Below are positions 53,301-60,770 of a stretch of 60,770 nt of DNA, piece after piece. The position numbers and the translations under genes are program-made. The DNA comes from Acidobacteriota bacterium (GTDB lineage Bacteria > Acidobacteriota > Vicinamibacteria > Vicinamibacterales > CAVVIG01). The stretch's first letter is position 1; every line of letters begins with the position of its first letter. Where the stretch lies: positions 1 to 60,770 of the forward strand of contig JAFDVO010000012.1 in the NCBI GenBank assembly GCA_018268955.1. The letters are read 5' to 3'. The notes beneath the pieces were generated by a model that did no database searches, was not told the DNA's origin, and saw nothing but the letters and a program-made list of their open reading frames with translations.

Positions 53301-54252
53301 GCGCATTGGGCAGCAGCCACGGGGGCGTCGTGACAGAACGGCCGCCCAGCGACGTGAGCGCACTCAGCAGCAGCGCCCGGCCCGCCAGCAGGACGAGCAG
53401 GACAGCTGCCGTGGACCCGATGAATACACGCGCCGACCGTGTGTGCCGGCGCAGTTCGAGCAGCGGACCGCAGAGGAACAGGACCGTCAGTGCCAGCACG
53501 AGCGCGACGGTTGCGCGCGTGCGGTCGTGCCACGCGCGGCGGGCGGCGGCCAGGTCCCGCGCGGAGACGGTCGCGGTGGCGAGGATGGTGCCCCCGGGCC
53601 CACTGATCGGGACGAGATACTCGCCCGTCGAGGTCCCTGCCGCCGGTCCGACCTGGAGGTCGACGTCCACGACCGACGTCGAAACCCGGAATGCCTCTGA
53701 GGCCGAAGCCGACACATCGGTGCGTGCGGCCACGAGTTGCTCTGCGACGATGGTGCCGATGCGCGCGCCCGGACGGCTTCGGTCGGGCAGCGGCTCGGTC
53801 CGGACCAGCCGCGGGCCGAGCGGATCGAGCGAGACGAAGAGCGAGGCGGGCCCTTCGACCCGGTCGCGCAGGAGATCCGAGACACGGCCGGCCCACGCGA
53901 GCGGGGTGCCTCGAGGGTTGTAGAGCGTCAGCCCCGCTGCCGTCGACGCCTTGTCGGGGAGGAGCGTGGCAAGCATCTGGAAGAGCGCCCGCGGTCGCGT
54001 CGTGTCACGCGTGGCCTGGTTCAGGGGCTCAGGGGAGGCCTTGACGCGCGTCACCCGCGCGTCCAGAGCCGCCGTTGCCTCGTCGAAGCGGCGACGCAGC
54101 TCGGCGCGGACGCGATCGACCGCGAGCTCGTCGGTGGTGCCCACGCGTGCACGCGCGAGCGCCAGCCCGCCGCCCTCTGCAACCAGCGCCAGCGCCACAC
54201 CGACAAGACAGATGCGAAGAAGAGAGCGGAGGAAGGCCGGGGAACGGGTCAC
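50335..54252 (-). CDS. very large NtrY-like membrane sensor histidine kinase
   Basis: A 1305-residue kinase. The N-terminal helix is followed by a periplasmic domain (about 40-270). A block of about eight further helices (about 275-560), a second large extracytoplasmic domain, and a last membrane segment with HAMP (YWMAERIADPVNRLTRATRRIARGDLDAR) come next. The kinase core has the NtrY-type H-box VAHDIKNPLTPIQLSAEHARR (H near 1087), N-box TNVIENALHAMPGG and G-boxes DTGVGMD and GTGLGLTIARR. NtrY kinases usually pair with the sigma-54 activator NtrX, which is not adjacent. The GTG at 54252 is favoured; the longer ATG start overlaps the divergent gene. Confidence 0.85.
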   Translation of the reverse strand: MTRSPAFLRSLLRICLVGVALALVAEGGGLALARARVGTTDELAVDRVRAELRRRFDEATAALDARVTRVKASPEPLNQATRDTTRPRALFQMLATLLPDKASTAAGLTLYNPRGTPLAWAGRVSDLLRDRVEGPASLFVSLDPLGPRLVRTEPLPDRSRPGARIGTIVAEQLVAARTDVSASASEAFRVSTSVVDVDLQVGPAAGTSTGEYLVPISGPGGTILATATVSARDLAAARRAWHDRTRATVALVLALTVLFLCGPLLELRRHTRSARVFIGSTAAVLLVLLAGRALLLSALTSLGGRSVTTPPWLLPNALLLAAVVWLALDTMDRRRVSSPRIRLILREGTGTALTIAGYVLVGALAAGLLWAYEGVLARIASGTAQDLLRFSLHPFEPARLGTVAGLVLMNASAVWGVAGVLRAPSLLWRTTRHKGTRLLTVGSALIGALLVVAWLSSDRASAVPGGPLLLALGAAGFAAALLARPRGATRRASQAARLGTFFLGLALPALAFYPSLNAFSVAARERLVASDLAPLVASQREDLQSRRLPQALDAIDAMPALADFVTRSSEVAAPTTDRAFIVWSQTELARSRTTSAIELYGSGGRLVSRFALDLPEYTAPEYRGGSCRDWEVYEEVSPFGSTLRNVLRASRALCVGGRRVGGIVVRAQLDYRTLPFVSSPNPYLESLMPRGIEPETTFGHDVELAFYGWSRAPLYASGTRVWPLDDDIFERMSRSRDPQWQRVVRDGQAFRVYFFNDRGGIYALGYPVLTWFNHLINLGELVFFAGVLYALLLVGASVFNALTAQTPASGRALLREIRSSFYRKLFIAFVAAAIIPVVVLALAASTYLANQFRAGVEESAVKTATVAQRLIEDYVALQQRGAGSLDLIDDEFMLLVRRAIDQDVNLFDGPRLRATSERPLFASRLLPSRTPADVYRAIALDKLPTTVVVEGLGSSPSYLVAAAPVRAGVREGIVTVPQTLRQREIEQQIDELDRRVLSAAVLFVLLGSALGYWMAERIADPVNRLTRATRRIARGDLDARIAATSSDELRRLVEDFNRMAADLKTQRANLERTQRLEAWADMARQVAHDIKNPLTPIQLSAEHARRVNIDRGRPLSPVLDECVSSILSQVTLLRQISSEFSSFASSPTARPESTDLAALFDEVVEPYRTGLAGRVSIDVQVQPALPRVFIDRTLFGRALTNVIENALHAMPGGGELTIAAFAGEVQHDGAGAPPCVAVEVTDTGVGMDAEALARIFEPYFSTKATGTGLGLTIARRNVELIGGTIAVRSERGVGTTVTMHLPTAE

Positions 54253-54284
54253 AGCGGGCAGCCGAGCACAGGATACACGGGTGC

Positions 54285-54290
54285 TATAGT
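54285..54290 (+). promoter_or_regulatory. -10 element at the TTG start of the membrane protein
   Basis: TATAGT ends 8 bases before the TTG at 54299, so the transcript is predicted to start two bases before translation (leaderless). No ribosome site is present. Confidence 0.45.
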
Positions 54291-54298
54291 GAAATCGA

Positions 54299-55315
54299 TT
54301 GAACCTGAAGCTGCTGCTGAAACGAGGCGGGATGCTGGCGGCCGCCAACTGGCCGGTCGTCGCCATTCAGTTCGCAGCCCAGACCACGTTTCAGGTGCTG
54401 CTTGCGGTGCCGATCATCGGCGCCGCCATCCTCGTCGCGGTCCTGCTCGGTGGCGATCTGGCGAACCTGCTGCAGGGCAGCATGCGCGAGATCTTCGCGA
54501 CCATCACCGACGCGCTGATGTCGGAGCCGTTCGCGCTGGCGGCGTTCATCGCGGCCTTCACGATTGCCCTCTTCGGCGGCTCGGTCCTCATGTTCCTCGT
54601 CAAGGGGGGCACGGTGGACGTCATCCTTCACGCGCACGATCAGGCAGGGGACATCGAGCATCGACCCACCACGCTGACCACCGTCGCTGAAGCGGCCGCG
54701 TTCACGATTGGCGCGTACCTGCGGGGATGCGCCCGTCTGTTTCGTCCGTACTTCCGCCTGGGTGTGTCGTTGATGGTGGTCTACGGCCTCACCGCTGCGG
54801 CCTACCTCGCCTTCATCGTCTACGGCTATCGAGCCGCCGGCGATGGCGTGCTCTTCATCGGATGGACGTTCCTGGCGGCAATGGCGACTCTCGCGCTGGT
54901 GCTCTGGATCACGCTGGTCAACCTCGTCTACCTGCTCCTGCAGATTGCGATGGCTGCAGGCCACACGACGCTGCGCGAGGCGCTCCGGTCCGTCATGCAG
55001 TTCGCGCGGGCGGAGTTCCGTGAGCTGAGTGCGGTCTTCGTCGTGGTGTTCGGGCTGGTCGTGGCGGCGTGGCTGGCATCGGCGCTGGCCTGGTCGGGGG
55101 TCGGGTTGATTGCGTTCGTGCCCCTGGTCGGGCTCGCCGTGTTTCCGCTGCAGATCGCGGCGCTGGTGCTGCGCGGCCTCGTCTTCGAGTACATCGGCGT
55201 GATGGCGATGGGCGCCTACGTGAGCCTGTATCGCCGCTACCAGACGCGCGGCGCGAGCGCCCCCACGCCCGCGGCGGCGGGCCTCGACGACCCGTCGCTG
55301 CGCCCGGCTCACTGA
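54299..55315 (+). CDS. multi-pass inner-membrane protein of unknown function
   Basis: I do not recognise a named family with certainty. The 338-residue protein has six to seven predicted membrane helices arranged in long hydrophobic pairs (about 17-50, 75-100, 145-175, 180-220, 235-290). The cytosolic loop HAHDQAGDIEHRPTTLTTVAEAA between helices 2 and 3 is polar. The C-terminus is a short Pro/Ala-rich tail. It starts with TTG, eight bases after a TATAGT. It resembles the glycerophosphodiester-associated/DUF-type membrane-domain proteins in topology only. It is divergent from the NtrY-like kinase and convergent with the propeller gene. Confidence 0.75.
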   Translation: MNLKLLLKRGGMLAAANWPVVAIQFAAQTTFQVLLAVPIIGAAILVAVLLGGDLANLLQGSMREIFATITDALMSEPFALAAFIAAFTIALFGGSVLMFLVKGGTVDVILHAHDQAGDIEHRPTTLTTVAEAAAFTIGAYLRGCARLFRPYFRLGVSLMVVYGLTAAAYLAFIVYGYRAAGDGVLFIGWTFLAAMATLALVLWITLVNLVYLLLQIAMAAGHTTLREALRSVMQFARAEFRELSAVFVVVFGLVVAAWLASALAWSGVGLIAFVPLVGLAVFPLQIAALVLRGLVFEYIGVMAMGAYVSLYRRYQTRGASAPTPAAAGLDDPSLRPAH

Positions 55316-55343
55316 GCTGCGGTTCCCTCCGAGCCGACAGCTC

Positions 55344-55378
55344 GCCTCGGTGTGCGATACCGCTGACGCTACCGAGGC
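55344..55378. terminator. inverted repeat between convergent genes
   Basis: Perfect 8-bp arms GCCTCGGT (55344-55351) and ACCGAGGC (55371-55378) with a 19-base loop. The right arm covers the TAG stop of the leftward propeller gene. A bidirectional transcript end is likely; no U-tract. Confidence 0.45.
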
Positions 55379-56589
55379 GGTTCGGAGGCGGCGGTCGATG
55401 GCGCGGTCGGCACCTGCGGCTGCGCTGGAGGCCACGCCGTGATCACCCCAGGCCAGTCCCGCAGGGGCGGGTTCATCGGCTGATCGATGGTGCGGCGGAA
55501 CGCGGTGACACGCGTGCCTTGCGCGAGGTCTCGCGCAACGAGCACGACCGTCGGGAGCACGCCTCCCGGCAGCACGTAGGGCACGGACGCGAGTTCGCCC
55601 GACGCCGTGATGTCGCCGGCGGGGTTCCCGTCCTTCACGGCGAACCCGAACAGCTTCGGCGGCAGGCCGCTCACGAGGAGGACGTCGCGTGCACGCACGA
55701 TGCCGCGCGTCGGACGCACGCCGAGCGCCCGCTTCCATCGTTGTGCGCCAGACTTGCGGTCGAGCGCGCGCAGCACATTGTCCTGCGAGACGAAGTAGAC
55801 GCGCGCATCGTCCACGACCGGGGCTCCGGTCACGTCACCGCCCGTGCGCCACCGCCAGTCGATCTCGCCGGACGAGGCGAGCAGGCAGTAGAGATAGTTG
55901 TCGTCGGAACCGACGTAGATCCGATCCTCCAGCGCGAGCATGTCCGCCGGCGCACCGCCGAGCCGCGTCGTCCACCGCTCGGTGCCGGTCGACACATCGA
56001 GCGACACGACGTGGCCATCCTCCAGCGCGGCGTAGACCCGATCCGCGGCGAGGGCTGGCGCGACGTGAACCGGCCGGCCGAGAGGCTGCCGCCAGATCAG
56101 TTCGCCGTCCGTCGCGCGGAACGCGTAGAGGGTGCCGGCGGTGTCAGCCGCGACCAGCCATCCGTTGTCCCAGACGAGCGGCGCCGCGAGCGGCTCCTCG
56201 AAGGGGAGGCGCCACGCGGGACGACCATCCTCCTCGTGCACCGCCGTGATCCGGTCCCGCTCGGCGACGAACACGAGGCCGTCCCCGGTGGCGGGGGTGG
56301 AGAGCGGCGTCCCCGGCAGTATCCAGGCAACGACGGCATGCTCGAGATCGAGCGCCACGACGCGGGTGCCGTCGAGGGGGACGAAGGCGCGAACGCCGGC
56401 AAAGGCGGGCGGAGCCGTGGACGCGCCGTCGAGCGGTTGGGTCCACGCGGATGCCAGCGGGAACAATGACAGAGGCTGCGCCGCCGGACTGGCCGGCGGA
56501 CGTGGCTGCGCGGCGGCAACGACGGGCAGCAGGAGCGCGAGCAGGGCGCTCACCGAACTCAGAACGCGACGCACGTGTACCAGCATCAT
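55369..56589 (-). CDS. BamB/PQQ-like beta-propeller protein, exported
   Basis: A 406-residue protein with a signal peptide (VLSSVSALLALLLPVVAAAQ) and seven to eight PQQ-type propeller blades. Repeated strands such as GTLYAFRATDGELIWRQPLG, GHVVSLDVSTGTERWTTRLG and DDNYLYCLLASSGEIDWRWR are typical. There are no PQQ-enzyme catalytic residues, so it is a structural propeller comparable to BamB, the outer-membrane assembly lipoprotein. No lipobox cysteine is present at the cleavage site, which weakens a strict BamB call. The ATG at 56589 has a second ATG directly after it. Confidence 0.82.
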   Translation of the reverse strand: MMLVHVRRVLSSVSALLALLLPVVAAAQPRPPASPAAQPLSLFPLASAWTQPLDGASTAPPAFAGVRAFVPLDGTRVVALDLEHAVVAWILPGTPLSTPATGDGLVFVAERDRITAVHEEDGRPAWRLPFEEPLAAPLVWDNGWLVAADTAGTLYAFRATDGELIWRQPLGRPVHVAPALAADRVYAALEDGHVVSLDVSTGTERWTTRLGGAPADMLALEDRIYVGSDDNYLYCLLASSGEIDWRWRTGGDVTGAPVVDDARVYFVSQDNVLRALDRKSGAQRWKRALGVRPTRGIVRARDVLLVSGLPPKLFGFAVKDGNPAGDITASGELASVPYVLPGGVLPTVVLVARDLAQGTRVTAFRRTIDQPMNPPLRDWPGVITAWPPAQPQVPTAPSTAASEPPR

Positions 56590-56692
56590 AGCGTCTGGCG
56601 GCACGGCTGGTTCTGCTCGCGGGCGTGCGGTACGAGGGCAGCGAGGGGAACGGCACTACAAGATGTAGGGCCGGCAGCCCCGACCGGACGCT

Positions 56693-56698
56693 TATAAT
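56693..56698 (+). promoter_or_regulatory. -10 element for guaA
   Basis: Consensus TATAAT 72 bases before the guaA start, predicting a leader of about 65 bases. No attenuator or riboswitch fold is evident in that leader. Confidence 0.5.
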
Positions 56699-56769
56699 AG
56701 GGACCGTCCTTTTCCCCGACTGTCCGCGGGTCCGGGCGGATCCGCTTCATCGCCAGACTGCAGGCCTTC

Positions 56770-58314
56770 GTGAGCCATCAAACGATCATCGTCCTCGACT
56801 TCGGTTCGCAGTACACGCAGCTCATCGCGCGTCGCCTGCGTGAGCTGTCCGTGTACTCCGAGATCTGGTCCCCGACGACGCCGCTCGAGAAGATCCAGGC
56901 GCGGCGTCCGGCTGGCGTCATCCTGTCCGGTGGGCCGAAGAGCGTGTCGGACCCCGGCGCCCCTGTCTGCGACCCGGGCGTGTTCGAGCTGGGCGTGCCG
57001 GTGCTTGGGATCTGCTACGGCATGCAGCTGATGGCGCACCGTCTCGGTGGCACCGTCGCGCCGGCGTCTCACCGGGAATTCGGCCACGCCACGGTCCGTG
57101 TGGCGTCGGAGGGGGCTCCGGCTGTGCTGTTCTCCGACGTGCCTGAAGAGATCCGGGTGTGGGCAAGCCACGGCGATTTCGTCGCCGCCGCCCCGCCGGG
57201 ATTCACGGTGGCCGCGACCAGCGCGAACGCTCCCGTCGCCGCGATGGCCCACCCGGAACGGAGCCTGTACGCGCTGCTGTTTCACCCCGAGGTGGTACAC
57301 ACCGAGAGCGGCTTGGAGATCATCCGCAACTTCGCTTTCAGGGTGTGTGGATGCTCGGGCGACTGGACGATGAAGTCGTTCGTCGAGGAGTCGGTCGCGC
57401 GAATCCGGGAGCAGGTCGGCGACGGCCGCGTGGTCTGCGGACTGAGCGGCGGGGTCGATTCAACGGTCGCGGCACTGCTGATCCACAAGGCAATTGGCGA
57501 CCACCTCACGTGCATCTTCGTCGACAACGGGGTCCTGCGCCTGGACGAGGCGAATCAGATCCGGAAGCGGTTCGAGCGGCTGCACCTGCCGCTCGTGTTC
57601 GCCGACGCGGCCGACCTTTTCCTCGAGCGGCTGACCGGAGTCACCGATCCCGAGCAGAAACGGAAGATCATCGGCAACACCTTCATCGACGTGTTCGAGG
57701 CGGAGGCCCACAAGCTGGGCCAGGTCGACTTTCTCGGACAGGGCACCCTGTATCCGGATGTCATCGAGTCGGTGCCGGTCGTCGGACAGTCGGCCGTGAT
57801 CAAGAGCCACCACAACGTCGGCGGCCTCCCCGAGCGCATGCGCATGAAGCTGGTCGAGCCGCTGCGTGAGCTGTTCAAGGACGAGGTGCGCGCGGTCGGT
57901 CGGGAGCTGGGGCTCGACGAGGAGTTCGTCGTCCGCCAGCCGTTCCCTGGCCCCGGCCTCGCCGTGCGGATCCTCGGCGAGGTCACCAAGCCGCGGCTCG
58001 AGCTGCTGCGGAAGGCTGACGCCGTGGTCTCGCAGGAGGTCCGGGCGGCCGGCTGGTACGAGCGGCTCTGGCAGAGTTTCGCCGTGCTGCTCCCGGTGCA
58101 GAGCGTTGGGGTGATGGGCGACGAACGCACCTACGAGTACACGGCGGCTATCCGCGCGGTCGAGAGCCGCGATGGCATGACAGCGGACTGGGCGCGCCTG
58201 CCGCACGAGCTCCTCGCGCGCATCTCCTCCCGCATCGTGAACGAGGTCCGCGGCATCAACCGCGTTGTCTACGACATCTCGTCCAAGCCGCCATCGACGA
58301 TTGAGTGGGAGTGA
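56770..58314 (+). CDS. guaA: GMP synthase (glutamine-hydrolysing)
   Basis: GuaA aminates XMP to GMP. The 514-residue protein has a class-I glutamine amidotransferase domain (1-190) with catalytic C82 in GICYGMQ, and H172 and E174 in [11 protein letters not shown]. The ATP pyrophosphatase domain follows, with the PP-loop LSGGVDST at 225-232. The dimerisation domain ends in [20 protein letters not shown] [16 protein letters not shown]. Start is GTG (GTG AGC CAT), without a clear ribosome site. dnaE follows after 108 bases containing two period-7 repeat arrays. Confidence 0.98.
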   Translation: MSHQTIIVLDFGSQYTQLIARRLRELSVYSEIWSPTTPLEKIQARRPAGVILSGGPKSVSDPGAPVCDPGVFELGVPVLGICYGMQLMAHRLGGTVAPASHREFGHATVRVASEGAPAVLFSDVPEEIRVWASHGDFVAAAPPGFTVAATSANAPVAAMAHPERSLYALLFHPEVVHTESGLEIIRNFAFRVCGCSGDWTMKSFVEESVARIREQVGDGRVVCGLSGGVDSTVAALLIHKAIGDHLTCIFVDNGVLRLDEANQIRKRFERLHLPLVFADAADLFLERLTGVTDPEQKRKIIGNTFIDVFEAEAHKLGQVDFLGQGTLYPDVIESVPVVGQSAVIKSHHNVGGLPERMRMKLVEPLRELFKDEVRAVGRELGLDEEFVVRQPFPGPGLAVRILGEVTKPRLELLRKADAVVSQEVRAAGWYERLWQSFAVLLPVQSVGVMGDERTYEYTAAIRAVESRDGMTADWARLPHELLARISSRIVNEVRGINRVVYDISSKPPSTIEWE

Positions 58315-58321
58315 GCACATC

Positions 58322-58417
58322 GCGAATCGGCAATCGCGAATCGCGCATCTTACGGGGGCCGGCGGTCCAGGGCGCGCGTGAGCACTTCAGCGATTAGCAA
58401 TTAGCGATTAGCGTTTC
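58322..58417. repeat. two 7-bp short tandem repeat arrays between guaA and dnaE
   Basis: First array at 58322-58349: GCGAATC, GGCAATC, GCGAATC, GCGCATC. Second at 58390-58417: GCGATTA, GCAATTA, GCGATTA, GCGTTTC. Both keep strict period 7. The second array ends 5 bases before the dnaE ATG and contains TAGCGT (58409-58414), 8 bases upstream of it, a possible -10. Confidence 0.75.
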
Positions 58418-58422
58418 TGACA

Positions 58423-60770
58423 ATGTCTGACTTCGTCCACCTTCACCTCCACACCGAGTTCTCGCTGCTCGACGGCGCGTGCCGCATCGACGAGCTGCTC
58501 GACCAGGCGGTGGCGTTGAAGATGCCCGCGATCGCGGTCACCGAGCACGGGAACATGTTCTCGTCGGTGCTCTTCCACGATCACGCGCGGGCGCGTGGGC
58601 TGAACCCGATCCTCGGGTGCGAGGTGTACGTCGCGCCCGGCGACCGCCGGACGAAGAGCGGCGTGCCGGGTGAGACGCAGAATCACCTGGTGCTCCTCGC
58701 CGAGACGCTCGAGGGCTACCACAACCTCATCAAGCTCGTCTCCTCTGGGTATACCGAGGGGTTCTACTACAAGCCGCGCATCGACAAGGAACTGCTCGCA
58801 CAGCACTCGAAGGGGCTCATTGGCCTGAGTAGCTGCCTCAAGGGAGAGGTGGCCGAAGGGCTGGCGCACCACCAGGAGCGCAAGGCCGTCGAAGCGGCGG
58901 CGGCCTATCGGGACATCCTCGGTCCGGGCAACTTCTTCCTCGAGATGCAGTGGCACGGCATCGAGGAGCAGCGCACGGTCAACAGCGGCATCCCGGCCAT
59001 CGCGCGCGACCTCGGGCTGCCGATGGTCTGCACGAACGACGTGCATTACCTGCGCAACACCGACGCGCACGCCCACGACGTCCTGCTGTGCATCGGCACC
59101 GGCAAGGGGTTCAACGACCCGAAGCGGCTGCGCTACGACGCGAAGCAGTTCTTCCTGAAGACCGCCGAGGAGATGGCGGAGACCTTCAAGGACTACCCGG
59201 ACGCCATCGCCAACACGCTGCGCATTGCGGAACGCTGCAACGTCAAGCTGCCGTCTGGCGAGAACCACCTGCCGGACTTCGACGTGCCGCCCGGCTTCAC
59301 GGTCGACAGTTACTTCGACCATGTCACCCGGGAGGGGTTCGCGCAGCGCCTGCCACGCCTGAAGCAGCTGCAGCTGCAGGGCCTCCTGCGCCACACGATC
59401 GAGGAGTACGAGCGGCGGCTCGATTACGAGCTCGAGATGATCAAGAAGATGAAGTACCCCGGGTACTTCCTGATCGTCTGGGACTTCATCCGCTACGCGC
59501 GCGAGCAGGGGATTCCGGTCGGCCCGGGCCGCGGGTCCGCCGCCGGAAGCCTCGTCGCGTACTGCCTTCGCATCACAGACGTCGATCCGATCGACTACGA
59601 CCTGATCTTCGAGCGCTTCCTCAACCCGGAACGCGTGTCGCTGCCGGATATCGACGTGGACTTCTGCGAGCGGCGGCGCGGCGAGGTGATCGAGTACGTC
59701 ACGAAGAAGTACGGCCGTGAGAACGTCTCGCAGATCATCACGTTCGGGACGATGAAGGCGAAGGCGGTCATCAAGGACGTCGGCCGGGTCCTCGAGTGGA
59801 CGTTCGCCGAGGTCGACAAGGTCGCCAAGCAGATCCCGCCCGCACTGGACATGACCCTCGACAAGGCGCTCGAGGAGAACCCGGTGCTGAAGGAGATGGA
59901 GGCCAACGACCCGAAGGTGAAGGAGCTCTTCGCGGTCGCCCGTCGTCTCGAGGGCATGACGCGCCACGCCTCCGTGCACGCGGCGGGCGTCGTCATCGCA
60001 CCGAAGGCGATCACGGAGTTCGCCCCGCTCTACAAGGGAGCCCGCGACGAAATCGTCACGCAGTGGACGATGAAGGACGTCGAGCGGATGGGGCTCCTGA
60101 AGATGGACTTCCTGGGACTCAGCACGCTGACGCTGATCTACGACTGCCTCGCGGAGATCGAGCGGACGACGGGCGAGAAGCTGGACATCGATGCGATCCC
60201 GCTCGACAACGAGAAGGCCTACAGGATCTTCCAGGACGGGCAGACCTACGGCATCTTCCAGTTCGAGTCGAGCGGCATGCGGGACATTCTCCGCAAGGCG
60301 CGGCCGCAGCGGCTGGACGACCTCATCGCGCTGAACGCACTGTATCGCCCTGGCCCGCTCCGCAGCGGCATGGTGGACGACTACATCGCGCGCAAGCAGG
60401 GGAAGACAGAGGTCGTCTACGACTTCGACGAACTGGAACCGGTGCTGTCGGATACCTACGGCGTCATCGCGTACCAGGAACAGGTGATGCGCATCTCGAA
60501 CGTGCTCGCGGGCTTCTCGCTCGGCGAAGCGGACCTGCTCCGCAAGGCCATGGGCAAGAAGAACCCTGAGGTCATGGCGAAGATGCGGGGCAAGTTCGTC
60601 GAGGGGGCGGTCAAGAAGGGGCATGCGGAGAAGAAGGCCGCGCACCTCTTCGAGCTGATGGAGCACTTCGCGGGGTACGGCTTCAACAAGTCGCACTCGA
60701 CCGCGTATGCGTACCTGGCGTACCAGACGGCGTACCTCAAGGCCAACTACCCCTGGCACTTCGCGTCGGC
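58423..60770 (+). CDS. dnaE: DNA polymerase III alpha subunit, N-terminal part
   Basis: This is the replicative polymerase catalytic subunit. The frame is open from the ATG to the window edge, so about 782 residues of an expected 1150 or so are visible. The PHP domain starts FVHLHLHTEFSLLDG. The palm contains PGRGSAAGSLVAYCL and the catalytic aspartates in LPDIDVDFCERRR (about residues 407-413). TRHASVHAAGVVI and GYGFNKSHSTAYAYLAYQTAYLK are standard DnaE1 motifs. The PHP metal ligands (HLHLHT, TEHGNM, NDVHY) appear conserved, so the built-in exonuclease may be active. Length and motifs fit DnaE1 rather than PolC. Confidence 0.97.
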   Translation, partial: MSDFVHLHLHTEFSLLDGACRIDELLDQAVALKMPAIAVTEHGNMFSSVLFHDHARARGLNPILGCEVYVAPGDRRTKSGVPGETQNHLVLLAETLEGYHNLIKLVSSGYTEGFYYKPRIDKELLAQHSKGLIGLSSCLKGEVAEGLAHHQERKAVEAAAAYRDILGPGNFFLEMQWHGIEEQRTVNSGIPAIARDLGLPMVCTNDVHYLRNTDAHAHDVLLCIGTGKGFNDPKRLRYDAKQFFLKTAEEMAETFKDYPDAIANTLRIAERCNVKLPSGENHLPDFDVPPGFTVDSYFDHVTREGFAQRLPRLKQLQLQGLLRHTIEEYERRLDYELEMIKKMKYPGYFLIVWDFIRYAREQGIPVGPGRGSAAGSLVAYCLRITDVDPIDYDLIFERFLNPERVSLPDIDVDFCERRRGEVIEYVTKKYGRENVSQIITFGTMKAKAVIKDVGRVLEWTFAEVDKVAKQIPPALDMTLDKALEENPVLKEMEANDPKVKELFAVARRLEGMTRHASVHAAGVVIAPKAITEFAPLYKGARDEIVTQWTMKDVERMGLLKMDFLGLSTLTLIYDCLAEIERTTGEKLDIDAIPLDNEKAYRIFQDGQTYGIFQFESSGMRDILRKARPQRLDDLIALNALYRPGPLRSGMVDDYIARKQGKTEVVYDFDELEPVLSDTYGVIAYQEQVMRISNVLAGFSLGEADLLRKAMGKKNPEVMAKMRGKFVEGAVKKGHAEKKAAHLFELMEHFAGYGFNKSHSTAYAYLAYQTAYLKANYPWHFAS

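Noticed and set aside
56699..56769. Purine riboswitch in the guaA leader
   Set aside because: The 65-base leader lacks the conserved purine-aptamer loops and core; no alternative terminator stem is visible.
58408..60759. Long - strand open frame (about 783 codons) opposite dnaE
   Set aside because: Mirror frame of the highly conserved dnaE coding sequence in GC-rich DNA; the translation is low-complexity Arg/Leu/Val with no domain.

Overview
The window is about 61 kb of GC-rich, densely coding bacterial DNA with both strands used and almost no intergenic space. Gene content points to Acidobacteriota, probably a Vicinamibacteria-like lineage: a CBM9-like/DUF5916 outer-membrane protein, a secreted M28 peptidase, a planctomycete-type cytochrome lipoprotein next to a DUF5777-like barrel, a peptidase/beta-propeller/barrel fusion, and scattered short-period intergenic repeats. 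This taxonomic placement is inference from gene content. There is no rRNA gene, transposase, integrase, prophage or CRISPR array. Two genes are cut by the window edges: dapD on the left and dnaE on the right.

Layout. 1-2161: dapD (C-terminal part), dapE and a secreted DinB-like protein. 2162-6417: a 9-bp repeat array, a 28-bp palindromic dispersed repeat, a DUF5916 outer-membrane protein and an M28 peptidase flanked on both sides by 8-bp repeats. 6418-7349: divergent RRM and cold-shock-like genes. 7366-9642: a three-part membrane fusion with a CDP-alcohol phosphotransferase domain. 9670-19212: an LLM flavin oxidoreductase, then a closely packed sugar cluster (GH2 glycosidase, galT, galK, glycosyltransferase, glf, GH1-RmlD fusion). 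19209-24319: a metal/copper group (48-aa YHS protein, YHS-containing copper P-type ATPase, CHASE3 histidine kinase, cupredoxin lipoprotein). 24378-35030: TamB, a receiver-only regulator, an ArnT-like glycosyltransferase, acylphosphatase, apt and two divergent multi-pass membrane proteins. 35187-38135: cytochrome lipoprotein, DUF5777-like barrel, an unknown gene and a ZIP transporter. 38216-43470: tRNA-Arg(CCT), a TPR protein, the peptidase/propeller/barrel protein and an orphan peptide-binding lipoprotein. 43470-49202: mutS facing tsaB-rimI, then a YdcH-like gene, psd and pssA. 49206-60770: aldo/keto reductase, a very large NtrY-like kinase, a membrane protein, a BamB-like propeller, guaA and dnaE.

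How the genes fit together. The sugar cluster links glycoside cleavage (GH2) to the Leloir kinase and uridylyltransferase, then to UDP-galactofuranose (glf) and a glycosyltransferase. This suggests recycling galactose into a galactofuranose-containing surface glycan, although galE is not in the window. Phosphatidylethanolamine synthesis (pssA, psd) is paired head-to-tail. Copper handling is spread over four neighbouring genes.

Regulatory texture. Several genes have a TAnnnT -10 element only 5-17 bases from the start codon, so leaderless or near-leaderless mRNAs look likely. At two divergent pairs (46141-46147 and 33245-33252) one symmetric -10 can serve both strands. Many genes end in GC-rich hairpins without a U-tract; one canonical U-tract terminator is visible at 6316-6356. 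Short tandem repeats of period 7, 8 and 9 occupy many intergenic gaps.
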